Positions 27,211-34,943 of a stretch of DNA of 64,000 bases are shown one piece after another. Position numbers and translations under genes: made by a program. Source of the DNA: Bacillus sp. Cs-700 (lineage in GTDB: Bacteria > Bacillota > Bacilli > Bacillales > Guptibacillaceae); assembly GCF_011082085.1 (NCBI RefSeq), contig NZ_CP041063.1, forward strand, positions 1,984,001 through 2,048,000, in the 5' to 3' direction. How positions within the stretch are numbered: position 1 is the first letter of the stretch; each line of letters starts with the position of its first letter. Under the pieces are notes generated by a model, which worked only from the letters and a program-made list of their open reading frames with translations, was not told the origin of the DNA and searched no databases.

Positions 27211-27239
27211 TAAACCCGGCTAAATTGAGCCGGGTTTTT
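27211..27239 (+). terminator. terminator of the receptor-peptide operon
   Basis: A 9-bp GC-rich stem (27213-27221 with 27228-27236) and a T tail, 7 nt after the propeptide stop. Confidence 0.85.
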
Positions 27240-27305
27240 ATTTGCCCCACCTCTATCCACAACGCTATACTAATCATAGTTTAACTAGAATAGGAGTGTG
27301 CTAAG

Positions 27306-28082
27306 ATGGCTTTTTATATGTTTGATGTTGACGGCGTTTTAACAGATGAAAACGCTAGACCTGATGAAGATGTTGTAAAATCGATTGAACAATTAGCAAA
27401 AGATGAGCACATCCTATCTTTTGTGACAGGTCGTTCGAGAGAATGGCTTTCTGATTATCTATTTCCACTTTTTGATGATGACATGGACTGGTCTTCCCTT
27501 TATTGCGTATGCGAACACGGTGCGATTAAAGGACGTGGAACAGATATTTCTTCATGGGATATAGATGAAGAATATGTGATCTCTGATGAGGTGAAAGATA
27601 AGTTATACAAAGTGAGTCAAAAAGAGAAGTATGAAGGTCTGATTCAATGGGACCAAACGAAAGAATCCATGGGTACGGTTGAAGCCGTTCACGGTGATCC
27701 TGGAGATAAGGAACATTTAAAGAAAACTCGCGAATCGCTTCAGGAATACGCAGATGACGTTGAAGAGATTTCTACTGAATCTGGTAATAAAACCGTTGTC
27801 TCTACTTATGGAGTTGATGTGATTCACCCAGAGTTATCCAAGAAAATTGGCGCTACTTGGATACTTGATGAAATTCAATCAGCTGAGGAAGTATTTGTTT
27901 TTGGAGATAGTAGTGGTGATATGGTGATGGCTGTGACCGCAAGAGAACATGAATTAGAGAACATTACGTTTTACTGGGTTGGTGAGGGCGAAACGCCAGA
28001 AGAAGATAAAATCACTTCTATTTCAAGTGAAGCTTCCTATTCAGAGGGAACCAAGGAAATATTAGAAAAGCACATTGGCTAA
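27306..28082 (+). CDS. HAD-superfamily (Cof-like, IIB) hydrolase
   Basis: 258 residues. Motif I is MFDVDGVLTD (residues 5-14) with the nucleophile and acid/base Asp pair. Motif II is FVTGRS near residue 41. Motif IV is VFVFGDSSGDMVM near residue 200. A cap domain lies between motifs II and III, as in type IIB phosphatases that act on sugar phosphates. The product should be cytosolic. A TAGAATAGGAG-type site precedes the start. It is monocistronic, with a shared terminator downstream. The substrate is unknown. Confidence 0.85.
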   Translation: MAFYMFDVDGVLTDENARPDEDVVKSIEQLAKDEHILSFVTGRSREWLSDYLFPLFDDDMDWSSLYCVCEHGAIKGRGTDISSWDIDEEYVISDEVKDKLYKVSQKEKYEGLIQWDQTKESMGTVEAVHGDPGDKEHLKKTRESLQEYADDVEEISTESGNKTVVSTYGVDVIHPELSKKIGATWILDEIQSAEEVFVFGDSSGDMVMAVTAREHELENITFYWVGEGETPEEDKITSISSEASYSEGTKEILEKHIG

Positions 28083-28099
28083 TCCAATGTGCTTTCTTT
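28068..28099. terminator. bidirectional terminator between convergent genes
   Basis: An 11-bp stem (28068-28078 with 28084-28094) overlapping the end of the HAD gene. T-rich sequence lies on the + side, and it faces the convergent oxidoreductase gene. Confidence 0.8.
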
Positions 28100-28104
28100 C
28101 TGTA

Positions 28105-29097
28105 TTAAACTAGTTCTACTGGTCGATTTTGTTTAATCGACTCATAGCAAGCTTCAATGGCTTTTAAGTTATTTACTGTCGCCTCACCTGTGTAAGACGG
28201 CGTTTGATTGTTTTGAACGCAGTGTGCGAAGTGTTCCACCATGAGGGTATACTGCTCGCCTTCAACCGTTTCTTCTCTCACCTTTCCTTCGCTATTTTTA
28301 ATTTGAATCGTACCACTCACTCCTGGAGCGTCAGGGCGGTAAGCGAACGGTAGGCGGATGCTACCTTTTGTACCAAGAATCTCATAAGAATTGCTCATTT
28401 GACGTTCGAAACTACAATCAAACGAAGCGGTAACGCCGTTCGCAAATGTAAAGATGCCTGTTGCGGAGAGGTCAACTCCTCCACCTTCCGGAATAGCTGC
28501 TTCAGCATACACCTTAAGTGGTTCATTGCCAATAATGAACCGAGACGAATGAATGCAATAACAACCCACATCCCAAATGCTTCCCCCACCTAGTTCATTG
28601 CTGAGGCGAATGTTATTTGGTTTATCTCCAAGGTAGAATGAAAAATTCGCACGCATATGCTTTACATCACCAATTTCACCTGACGCGATCACATCCCTTA
28701 CAACTTCGTGCTGAGGATGGAATTGATACATAAAGGCTTCCATGAATACAACGCCATTTTCTTCACAAGCTTCCACCATCTCCATCGCGTCACGAGCCGT
28801 AATCGCCGCTGGTTTTTCACAAAGAACGTGTTTCCCTTTCTTGGCAGCTGCAATGGTCCATTTTTTGTGAAGCGTGTTTGGAAGCGGAATATAAACGGCG
28901 TCAATTGAATCGTCCTCCAACATCGCTTCATAACTGTCATGATAATGTGGTATGCTCATTTCCTCTGCAAATTCTTTGGCTTTGCCACTGCCACTAGCTA
29001 CGCTCACAACTTTAGCACCACTAGCACTTTGGATCGCAGGTATAACCGCTTTCCTTGCAATATTCGCCGTCCCCACTATTCCAAATCTCAGTCCCAT
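28105..29097 (-). CDS. Gfo/Idh/MocA family oxidoreductase
   Basis: 330 residues with an N-terminal Rossmann fold (FGIVGTANIARKAVIPAI), YIPLPNTLH and the CEKP motif in HVLCEKPAAITA. The C-terminal sugar-binding domain contains GGGSIWDVGCYCIH. The family catalyses NAD(P)-dependent oxidation of sugars, inositols and similar polyols, and this branch resembles the dimeric dihydrodiol/xylose dehydrogenase group. I choose ATG 29097 because AAGGGA is 10 nt upstream. The GTG at 29106 would be only 1 nt from it. No pathway neighbours are seen, so the substrate is open. Confidence 0.85.
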   Translation of the reverse strand: MGLRFGIVGTANIARKAVIPAIQSASGAKVVSVASGSGKAKEFAEEMSIPHYHDSYEAMLEDDSIDAVYIPLPNTLHKKWTIAAAKKGKHVLCEKPAAITARDAMEMVEACEENGVVFMEAFMYQFHPQHEVVRDVIASGEIGDVKHMRANFSFYLGDKPNNIRLSNELGGGSIWDVGCYCIHSSRFIIGNEPLKVYAEAAIPEGGGVDLSATGIFTFANGVTASFDCSFERQMSNSYEILGTKGSIRLPFAYRPDAPGVSGTIQIKNSEGKVREETVEGEQYTLMVEHFAHCVQNNQTPSYTGEATVNNLKAIEACYESIKQNRPVELV

Positions 29098-29258
29098 TTC
29101 ATGCACTTCCCTTCTATGTAGTCATTATCTATTTTACCATTCTGTCGAGTTAACTTCCGTGATGATGTTTCCATATTTACCTTTCATCTACCCCCAATGT
29201 AATATGCTATAAACCGAAACATTAAGTAATCCCTTTAATCCCCCCTTTTGATTATAAG

Positions 29259-29300
29259 GAAAACAAGAGCCGGCCTCGTATAACGAGGCCGGCTCTTTTC
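29259..29300 (-). terminator. strong terminator after the 95-residue gene
   Basis: A 14-bp perfect GC-rich stem (29266-29279 with 29283-29296) with TTGTTTT on the minus side, just after the stop at 29302. The other side also has a short T run. Confidence 0.85.
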
Positions 29301-29301
29301 A

Positions 29302-29589
29302 TTAATCAACAAAACGTCGAATCACTTCAATGAGTTCCGGACGAATGTGTTTTTCTAAATCCTTAATTTGTGATTGGTTGCGATATTTCTTCTCAATAAT
29401 ATCGCGCTGTTTACTATTTTCAAGCATCCAATGCAACCACTTACTGTCAGCCGTTTCGATGAATGCTTCATTATGTTCATACTTATCATGAAGGTCTTTC
29501 AATAAATGCCCAAGACTTTTTTCTGGATGTTCATTCCAATAGGTTCTCAAGGCATCGCAAAGGATTTCAATTTCTTTCTTTTCGTGCAA
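29302..29589 (-). CDS. conserved hypothetical protein, 95 residues
   Basis: A small helical, charged protein starting with TTG at 29589 after a strong AGAGGAGGGG site. It contains LRTYWNEHPEKSLGHLLKDLHDKYEHNEAFIETADSK-like segments, rich in His, Glu and Trp, and no membrane helix or signal peptide. It is monocistronic, with a strong terminator. I do not recognise a named family, and the gene call rests on the ribosome site, the terminator and the well-formed protein. Confidence 0.7.
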   Translation of the reverse strand: MHEKKEIEILCDALRTYWNEHPEKSLGHLLKDLHDKYEHNEAFIETADSKWLHWMLENSKQRDIIEKKYRNQSQIKDLEKHIRPELIEVIRRFVD

Positions 29590-29702
29590 AAAATCCCCTC
29601 CTCTTAATTGACTATTTTACCACCAAAATTGATTTATTCGAGAATACACTACTCTTCATCAATTATTTAAATCATACCATATCTTCACTAAAAATATTTT
29701 CT

Positions 29703-29742
29703 CGTTAAGAAAAGGTCACCTTCCCAATATTAGAAGGTGACC
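29703..29742 (-). terminator. terminator of the SpoIID-CWB2 gene
   Basis: A 9-bp stem (29714-29722 with 29734-29742) and TTTTCTTAA on the minus strand, 7 nt after the stop at 29749. Confidence 0.8.
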
Positions 29743-29748
29743 AGAAAC

Positions 29749-31986
29749 TTAGTTTATCTTCTGAAATATGTCATTCATAACTCCTTCAGATATTGCTCCC
29801 GTTCCACCAAGCAAATACATACTTTGGGCAGCTTTGTTTTCTTCAAGATAACCACTTACACTTTCTGGTAATTTCTCTTTTTGAGTTAAAATCACTGGAG
29901 CACTCATGGCTGCTGCCAGAGAAGAGCCTGGCAGTGCATCAATAAATACATCACCATTAGCAAAGAATAAGTTCGAGTTTTCAAATTCTAATGTTTTTGC
30001 AACCTCAATACTTGTTAAATAGCGATCTTTTCCTGAAATTCGAAGTGTATTGACTCCTGAATTCTCAAGACCACTTTTTATAGAATCAGAAATAGCACCT
30101 GTCCCACCTATTAAGGTTGCCTGTGTAATGTTGGTGGTTTCTACATAGTTCTTTGTATAATCACTCAACGACTTTTGACCGGTTAGCAAGATTGGAATTT
30201 GCTTTGCAGCTGCATAAGAAGCAATTGATAGAGCATCTGGTGAAGAGTCATTTCCTGAAGCAAGGATGGCCTGGTTAAACCCGCCCACTTCTTCAGCAAT
30301 TTCTACGGCAGTCGCGTAGCGGTCCTTTCCACTTACACGCTCCACTTCTTGTACATAAAGCTTTTTTTCTAAAGTCGATTTGATATTTTCAGAAACAGCA
30401 CCTGTACCGCCTAGAATATAAATCTTCTTCGGCTGAAGGCGATCTATTTCCTGTTCCACACTTTCTTGTAAAGCGTTAGAAGGTGTTAATAACAGTGGCG
30501 CATTGTACTTTTTGGCAAGTACACTCCCCGTTAAAGCATCAATGGCGACATCTCCACGACCAATTACAACAACTTCAGAATGGTTTTCCCATCCGTATTT
30601 CGAAATGGCCACACTCGTATCATAACGACTTTTTCCATACAATCTTTCCGATGTAATCGTCGTTTCTTCTTGGACTAAATTTGTATTCGGATAATAGAAA
30701 GATAAGATTTCATCAAATGTCCGATCTTCTTTTGACTGCTGATAAGCACCATATTGACTCATGCCAATCCCATGTCCAAAGCCACTTCCATTAACTACGT
30801 AAGAATCGGATTTTGCATCAATTTGTTGGATATAAGGACTTTTCATAATTGAAGTGCCAATCATAAAGCGAAGATTATAGGATGTATCTTCAATCTTCAT
30901 CGTATGCTCTTTTAACAAACCTTTTTCATTTTTATCAAAACCACTATCTTTTTTGATGAAGTACTTGAATGTCATGCTTCCTTTTAAAATATCATTGGAA
31001 GTAAATGGTGGAAGAGTAAAGGTAAGATTCGTTATTTCTGTAATTTTAATTTCATCCGTCGAGTTGATTTTACCTTCTTTTTTGAGCCAAGATTTCATAT
31101 TCGTAATTTCTGTCGCATCAGAGCTCAGTTCATTCGTCTTAGCCCACCAGGATTCAGGATTTTTCAAATCCAATTGGCTAGTGTCGATTTGTTTTTTCCC
31201 TAATGTATAGTTCCAACTATCGTACGGCGATAGTTTAGCGTCATACGGATCCGCTTTTGTTTGAAGGTAAGGAATTAACTTGCTCCCCCACGAATTTGTA
31301 TTCGACATCACCATGCCACCATTTGTAGAGGAATAAAAAGCACCTATGTACGTGTCACCACTTTTTAGTGTTTTTCCTGCAGTTTCATTAATGGCAATAT
31401 TTGTAGTTGAATACCAATCATAGCCCTTATAAACTTGACTAGACTGGCTATCCGTCAAGTTATCTTTTCGAGGAAATGCAAATGTCCTCGCTGCAACTGC
31501 TTGTGCTTTTAAGGCTTCCATCCCGCCGTTCGTTCCCCAATAGGCTGGCATTTCACTGGGTACTACGCCTTTTAAATACTCTTCCATCGGAAGTGTATTT
31601 ACGGGGCGAATGTATTTCCCATCAACCGTAAATTTCATTTCTCCTAGGTACTTTTTATCACCGATTGCGACGAAGCTATCCATCGCATTTGTGATCGTTG
31701 GTACAAGCGTCATGGCACTCCCAAAGTTAGTTAACTTTGTGTTTCCTCGGTAGAGCACCACATCGCCTGATTGTGCTTTAACGCTGTACTCCCCCACGTT
31801 TGAACTTTCAATTTCAATCTTACTACCTTGAATCTGATAACTTCCTGTTACATTGAACTTTAAAGCCGTCGTATCTTTCACATAGTTTACTAGTTTAACG
31901 GTAACTGTTTCTCCCGCTGCCTGCACACCATGCATCGACAAAGAAAATGCTAAAATGCCAACCAAAAGTGACGTCAAAAGTTTCAA
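29749..31986 (-). CDS. SpoIID/LytB-domain protein with three CWB2 repeats
   Basis: 745 residues with a signal peptide at 1-23 (VQAAG cleavage). The SpoIID domain spans about 115-435: the glutamate of VVPSEMPAYW (E145) corresponds to the catalytic Glu of SpoIID lytic transglycosylases. ALKAQAVAARTFA and GSGFGHGIGMSQYGA are the other family signatures. Three cell-wall-binding type 2 repeats lie at about 445-745. The layout matches Bacillus LytB, the modifier of the LytC amidase, though no lytC lies next to it. It should act outside the cell on peptidoglycan. A 208-bp leader region (31987-32194) shows no clear promoter. Confidence 0.9.
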   Translation of the reverse strand: MKLLTSLLVGILAFSLSMHGVQAAGETVTVKLVNYVKDTTALKFNVTGSYQIQGSKIEIESSNVGEYSVKAQSGDVVLYRGNTKLTNFGSAMTLVPTITNAMDSFVAIGDKKYLGEMKFTVDGKYIRPVNTLPMEEYLKGVVPSEMPAYWGTNGGMEALKAQAVAARTFAFPRKDNLTDSQSSQVYKGYDWYSTTNIAINETAGKTLKSGDTYIGAFYSSTNGGMVMSNTNSWGSKLIPYLQTKADPYDAKLSPYDSWNYTLGKKQIDTSQLDLKNPESWWAKTNELSSDATEITNMKSWLKKEGKINSTDEIKITEITNLTFTLPPFTSNDILKGSMTFKYFIKKDSGFDKNEKGLLKEHTMKIEDTSYNLRFMIGTSIMKSPYIQQIDAKSDSYVVNGSGFGHGIGMSQYGAYQQSKEDRTFDEILSFYYPNTNLVQEETTITSERLYGKSRYDTSVAISKYGWENHSEVVVIGRGDVAIDALTGSVLAKKYNAPLLLTPSNALQESVEQEIDRLQPKKIYILGGTGAVSENIKSTLEKKLYVQEVERVSGKDRYATAVEIAEEVGGFNQAILASGNDSSPDALSIASYAAAKQIPILLTGQKSLSDYTKNYVETTNITQATLIGGTGAISDSIKSGLENSGVNTLRISGKDRYLTSIEVAKTLEFENSNLFFANGDVFIDALPGSSLAAAMSAPVILTQKEKLPESVSGYLEENKAAQSMYLLGGTGAISEGVMNDIFQKIN

Positions 31987-32179
31987 ATCTTTTCCCCCTA
32001 AGATTTTTTAAGAAAATATTAGTTCTATTCTCCCTTTTTAACACTTTAGCATAATTTTTACATTAAAATAGTCACTATATGACGAATCTTACAAAAATAA
32101 CATAGAATACCCATAATCCATGTCGAAAAACTAGGTATTTTATCCTATGAAAATGACTAAAGATTTTACATTTGCTCAT

Positions 32180-32211
32180 AACAAAAAGCTCCTGCTATGC
32201 AAGAGCTTTTC
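32180..32211 (-). terminator. terminator of the first VanZ-like gene
   Basis: An 8-bp stem (32184-32191 with 32203-32210) overlapping the VanZ stop codon, with a short T run on the minus strand. Confidence 0.6.
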
Positions 32212-32680
32212 GTAATCGGCATAAATACCACAATTTCATAAGGAAGATGCTATGTAGGCATCCCGTTATATCAACGAATACGTCTGTTAGGAGCGCTGTA
32301 CGATTTGGTAAAAACGCTTGTATAAATTCATCTGTCACCGCAATAAAAGTAACAATTAAAAGGACGAGGATTATTCTAAACATAGAGTCTCTCGCTTTAA
32401 ATAAGTGGAGCAAGTAAATTGCTAAAAAACTGTAAACAAAAAAATGACCGGCTTTTCGTATTATAAAATGAGCAAGTCCACTTTCACCATTGTTTAATAA
32501 ACTCACTGTTAACGGACCATACTGAAGTTCTCTTGTTTGAATAACTTGTGCAAGTCCCTTAACAATAATTGGCGCAGGCTCATGTCCGAGCAATGTAAAC
32601 GAGGCTACACAGGAAAGAACAAATCCGATACCGAGCCAGCACTGAATACTGATAATCACAATTGTACGAGATAAAGTCAT
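32195..32680 (-). CDS. VanZ-like family membrane protein
   Basis: 161 residues with four hydrophobic segments. The VanZ signature appears as IRKAGHFFVYSFLAIYLL and TDEFIQAFLPNRTALLTDVFVD. I start at ATG 32680 because AGGAGGCGAAGG precedes it; the frame extends to 32704. VanZ-family proteins are linked to glycopeptide tolerance in some bacteria, but most have no known role. A second VanZ protein is encoded at 36632-37123. Confidence 0.85.
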   Translation of the reverse strand: MTLSRTIVIISIQCWLGIGFVLSCVASFTLLGHEPAPIIVKGLAQVIQTRELQYGPLTVSLLNNGESGLAHFIIRKAGHFFVYSFLAIYLLHLFKARDSMFRIILVLLIVTFIAVTDEFIQAFLPNRTALLTDVFVDITGCLHSIFLMKLWYLCRLRKALA

Positions 32681-32732
32681 ATCCTTCGCCTCCTTTTCAA
32701 GCACGTTACAGTCTTACCTGAATAGAAGACGG

Positions 32733-33188
32733 TTATACAGCCGCTTCCGCCATTTTCTTTAACTCCATGGCTCTTTTCTCTAGTAAATTTTTCATATATT
32801 TTTTAAGAAAGAGTACGTTAGCGATGTTACCCAAAATACCGAGAGGCGCTTTATATACAAATTGATCAACCATTAATGTAACACCATTGAGATCTTCAAA
32901 TCGATGGGTATGAACAAATGATTTAAATGCACCTTTTGTCATTTCGTCAATAAACCAGTGGGGTTCATTCATCCCTGTAATTTTAGCTGTTAACCGTTGC
33001 CTTATTCCAAAATGAGTGGCTTCCCATGTAACGGTATCCCCAGCCCGCATCAAGCCTTCAGTTACTCCGTCAATCGCTTTTTCCTTGGTTTGTTCTGTAC
33101 TTTTCATATGCGCATCAACATTTCGGGCATAATCAAAACACGTTTGAATAGGGGCATCGATAAGCGTTTCTAAATAGATTATAGGCAT
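32733..33188 (-). CDS. SRPBCC (START-like) ligand-binding protein
   Basis: 151 residues. The N-terminus IIYLETLIDAPIQTCFDYARNV is typical of SRPBCC helix-grip proteins. An antiparallel sheet follows, with a long C-terminal helix (IANVLFLKKYMKNLLEKRAMELKK region). These proteins hold hydrophobic ligands in the cavity, and this subgroup is often annotated as a cell-division-inhibitor-like or polyketide cyclase-like protein. It starts at ATG 33188 after GGAGGGAGAAG and lies 52 bp upstream of the VanZ gene on the same strand, so they may be cotranscribed. Function unknown. Confidence 0.8.
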   Translation of the reverse strand: MPIIYLETLIDAPIQTCFDYARNVDAHMKSTEQTKEKAIDGVTEGLMRAGDTVTWEATHFGIRQRLTAKITGMNEPHWFIDEMTKGAFKSFVHTHRFEDLNGVTLMVDQFVYKAPLGILGNIANVLFLKKYMKNLLEKRAMELKKMAEAAV

Positions 33189-33389
33189 CGCGAGCTTCTC
33201 CCTCCAACTTTCAACCTAAGTAACAACCTAAATTATTGAAAAAAAGTAGGTCATAACGATTATTTCTTATAAATCGACAAATTATCCTAAAATCGTTACA
33301 CCTTTGAACCGATAACTTAATTAAACAGTTCTATGACATAGTCTACTTTATTTACCTAATACTTTGTAGAGATAATAGATGAGGCTCGT

Positions 33390-33521
33390 ATGAATCAGAA
33401 ATGGTAAGCACTTGAAGAAATTCTCTATCAAAAAAAGCGCAAGGAAAAGATGATTTTCCTTGCCCTTCCTCTGTTTACGATTTTATTAGGGGTAAGCATT
33501 GCTGTTCTAACAAATGGATGA
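33390..33521 (+). pseudogene. broken paralogue of the c-di-GMP-riboswitch microprotein
   Basis: A 43-codon frame from ATG 33390 (GATGAGG upstream) with an in-frame TAA as codon 6 (33405-33407). Past the stop it aligns without gaps to the intact 45-residue protein at 34072: the EEI, Y and RKEKMI blocks, then a membrane helix ending VLTNG. The TAA is one substitution from a Leu codon. The intact copy has Leu here. No c-di-GMP aptamer is visible upstream of this copy. A 23-residue product from the internal ATG cannot be excluded. Confidence 0.65.
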
Positions 33522-33527
33522 TGTTAT

Positions 33528-33638
33528 TCAGCTTTCCTTTTTTCTTGATCGTTTTGGAGCTTCAGGGTTTGGGATACTCTCTTTAGGAGTTTGATTATTC
33601 GTTAACGCAGCGTTCTTTTGTGCTTTGCGCTTTTTCAT
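33528..33638 (-). CDS. 36-residue basic small protein
   Basis: A short frame from ATG 33638 with a strong GGGAGGGTGG ribosome site. The product (MKKRKAQKNAALTNNQ at the start, PKRSRKKES at the end) is very basic, rich in Asn and Pro, and without a hydrophobic segment. It resembles small DNA- or spore-associated proteins in composition only. It is convergent with the broken microprotein gene. Family not recognised. Confidence 0.55.
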   Translation of the reverse strand: MKKRKAQKNAALTNNQTPKESIPNPEAPKRSRKKES

Positions 33639-33765
33639 TAAGACCACCCTCCCTTCCACCTCTAGTCTTGTCTATCTTGATTTTTTCATGCGTAAATGAG
33701 TGAAAAAGCAGATCGTATTTAGTGTAAAACGATTATTATTTTAACCTAGATGAATCCTTCCGACA

Positions 33766-33825
33766 TTGGGAAACCTGCTTTACAAAATCTTAATAAAGGA
33801 AAGCAGTTTATCAGTATTTTCCCAA
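33766..33825. promoter_or_regulatory. spaced inverted repeat TTGGGAAA-N44-TTTCCCAA, copy 2
   Basis: TTGGGAAA at 33766-33773 and TTTCCCAA at 33818-33825, again with exactly 44 nt between, as at 25656-25715. A -10-like TATACT at 33849-33854 lies 23 nt downstream without a good -35. In copy 1 the matching distance is 34 nt, about one helical turn more. The region leads into the c-di-GMP riboswitch. Confidence 0.6.
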
Positions 33826-33941
33826 TATACACGTTACACAGAATAGGTTATACTTAGAATTGAAGTCATTTTTCGACAATTTTTACTTTTTCATGACACC
33901 GTTTACTTTATTACTACTTATAAATGTTCGAATCGTACGAG

Positions 33942-34026
33942 AATGGCAAAATCATTGAAAAGTGATGACGCAAAGCTATAGGGACTTCACGGACTGTTTA
34001 TCCGACAGTCAGCCAGCTGCCGAATA
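33942..34026 (+). ncRNA. cyclic-di-GMP-I (GEMM-I) riboswitch aptamer
   Basis: The conserved core is present in order. GGCAAAA forms the 5-prime arm. A helix with a GAAA tetraloop (33951-33966, AUCAUU-GAAA-AGUGAU) follows, then GACGCAAAGC (33967-33976) and UAUAGGG. A variable hairpin near 33983-34010 comes next, then AGCCAGCUGCCGAA with the tetraloop receptor and the closing arm. This is the ligand pocket of class I c-di-GMP riboswitches. Between the aptamer and the gene, CCUCC (34030-34034) could pair with the GGGGG ribosome site near 34057-34062 around a small inner hairpin. That would suggest translational control (inference). Whether c-di-GMP turns the gene on or off cannot be read. Confidence 0.88.
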
Positions 34027-34071
34027 CGGCCTCCGCTGCGATTTCAGCAAGAACCAGGGGGAGATTTAATT

Positions 34072-34209
34072 ATGAAAGAATCATGGCTAACGCCTGAAGA
34101 AATTCAATATCGTAGACAGCGTAAGGAAAAGATGATTTATCTTTTGCTACCTGTATCTGCTATCGTCATTGGAGCGGCTATTGCCTTTCTCACGCAAATG
34201 ACTTACTAA
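34072..34209 (+). CDS. 45-residue single-span membrane microprotein under a c-di-GMP riboswitch
   Basis: ATG 34072 follows AGGGGGAGA. The product has a charged, amphipathic N-terminus (residues 1-20, ending RRQRKEKM), one membrane helix at about 21-42 (IYLLLPVSAIVIGAAIAFL) and almost nothing beyond. The positive-inside rule places the N-terminus in the cytosol. No family is recognised. It is the only gene between the riboswitch and a terminator, so it is the sole direct output of that c-di-GMP sensor. A paralogue broken by a stop lies at 33390-33521. A role in motility, biofilm or envelope regulation is possible but only inferred from the riboswitch. Confidence 0.8.
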   Translation: MKESWLTPEEIQYRRQRKEKMIYLLLPVSAIVIGAAIAFLTQMTY

Positions 34210-34213
34210 TCCC

Positions 34214-34246
34214 GAAAGAAGAGAGCGATCGTTCTCTTCTTTTTAT
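34214..34246 (+). terminator. terminator of the microprotein gene
   Basis: A 9-10-bp stem (about 34215-34224 with 34233-34242) and a TTTTTATT tail, 5 nt after the stop codon. Confidence 0.85.
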
Positions 34247-34250
34247 TATG

Positions 34251-34277
34251 AAAAAAAGATAACCCCTTCAGGTTATC
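34251..34277 (-). terminator. terminator of the 141-residue membrane protein gene
   Basis: A 7-bp stem (34258-34264 with 34271-34277) overlapping the stop codon at 34273-34275 and followed by T7 on the minus strand. Confidence 0.75.
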
Positions 34278-34698
34278 TACTTCGTGTTTTTCGTGTGTTC
34301 TTATTTGTGTTTAATTTATGTAACCTTTTTACACCCATAACCAGAAGGCGAATGGCTAAATAGACGAGGAACAAAACGACAAATCCCTGCAATCCTACCG
34401 CTGCATCGGCAAATTCCATATTTCCTCTTCCAGTGATTTTCTGCTGAATCTCAATGGCAAAGACGATCACGAGCACTACCGTTAGTGTATAAATGAAGGA
34501 AATGGCTGTGATGCTCCATTTTGAAAGCAATCGAAATAAAAATTGGACAACGACAAATCCTCCCATTCCCATTAAACCGATGACCCAGAAATGGAGATCC
34601 TTATCAGTGACCGAAAAACCCATCCCGTTCATTATACCAATGACAATGTCATGTAGCTCATTAACAATCGCCACAATCAACTTAATAAATTCTCCCAT
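34273..34698 (-). CDS. conserved membrane protein of unknown function, 141 residues
   Basis: Four hydrophobic segments (about 1-25, 40-58, 65-85, 103-122) and a basic tail rich in Lys, Arg and Asn. I choose ATG 34698 (MGEFIKLIVAIV), 9 nt after AAGGA. TTG 34707 is possible. No signal peptide or enzymatic motif is seen. It converges on the riboswitch-controlled gene, with back-to-back terminators between them. Family not recognised. Confidence 0.75.
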   Translation of the reverse strand: MGEFIKLIVAIVNELHDIVIGIMNGMGFSVTDKDLHFWVIGLMGMGGFVVVQFLFRLLSKWSITAISFIYTLTVVLVIVFAIEIQQKITGRGNMEFADAAVGLQGFVVLFLVYLAIRLLVMGVKRLHKLNTNKNTRKTRSR

Positions 34699-34790
34699 AT
34701 CACACAATCCTTTTCGAGCAACTTTAATCTAGTCATATCAAGGACCAGTGATTCGCCTCTGTTTAATTAAATACCATTTTAAAATAAAAA

Positions 34791-34943
34791 TTATTTCTTT
34801 ATTGTTTCTGAACTATAAAGATAATCCTCATTATTCGCAAGGATTTTTGTAAGATCTTTTCCGCAATAAGGACAAATCCACTCTCCTTGATAATTACTAC
34901 TATACGAAGGCTTTTGACATTTGTCACACGTTTTCTCTACCAT
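34791..34943 (-). CDS. 50-residue zinc-ribbon protein
   Basis: A short frame from ATG 34943. The product has CDKC at residues 6-9 and CPYC at 24-27, a four-cysteine zinc ribbon, followed by a polar helix ending ETIKK. No membrane helix is present. The ribosome site is weak (GAGTGATAAG). The gene call rests on the paired CxxC motifs. It may be an RNA-, DNA- or protein-binding adaptor; the function is unknown. Confidence 0.65.
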   Translation of the reverse strand: MVEKTCDKCQKPSYSSNYQGEWICPYCGKDLTKILANNEDYLYSSETIKK

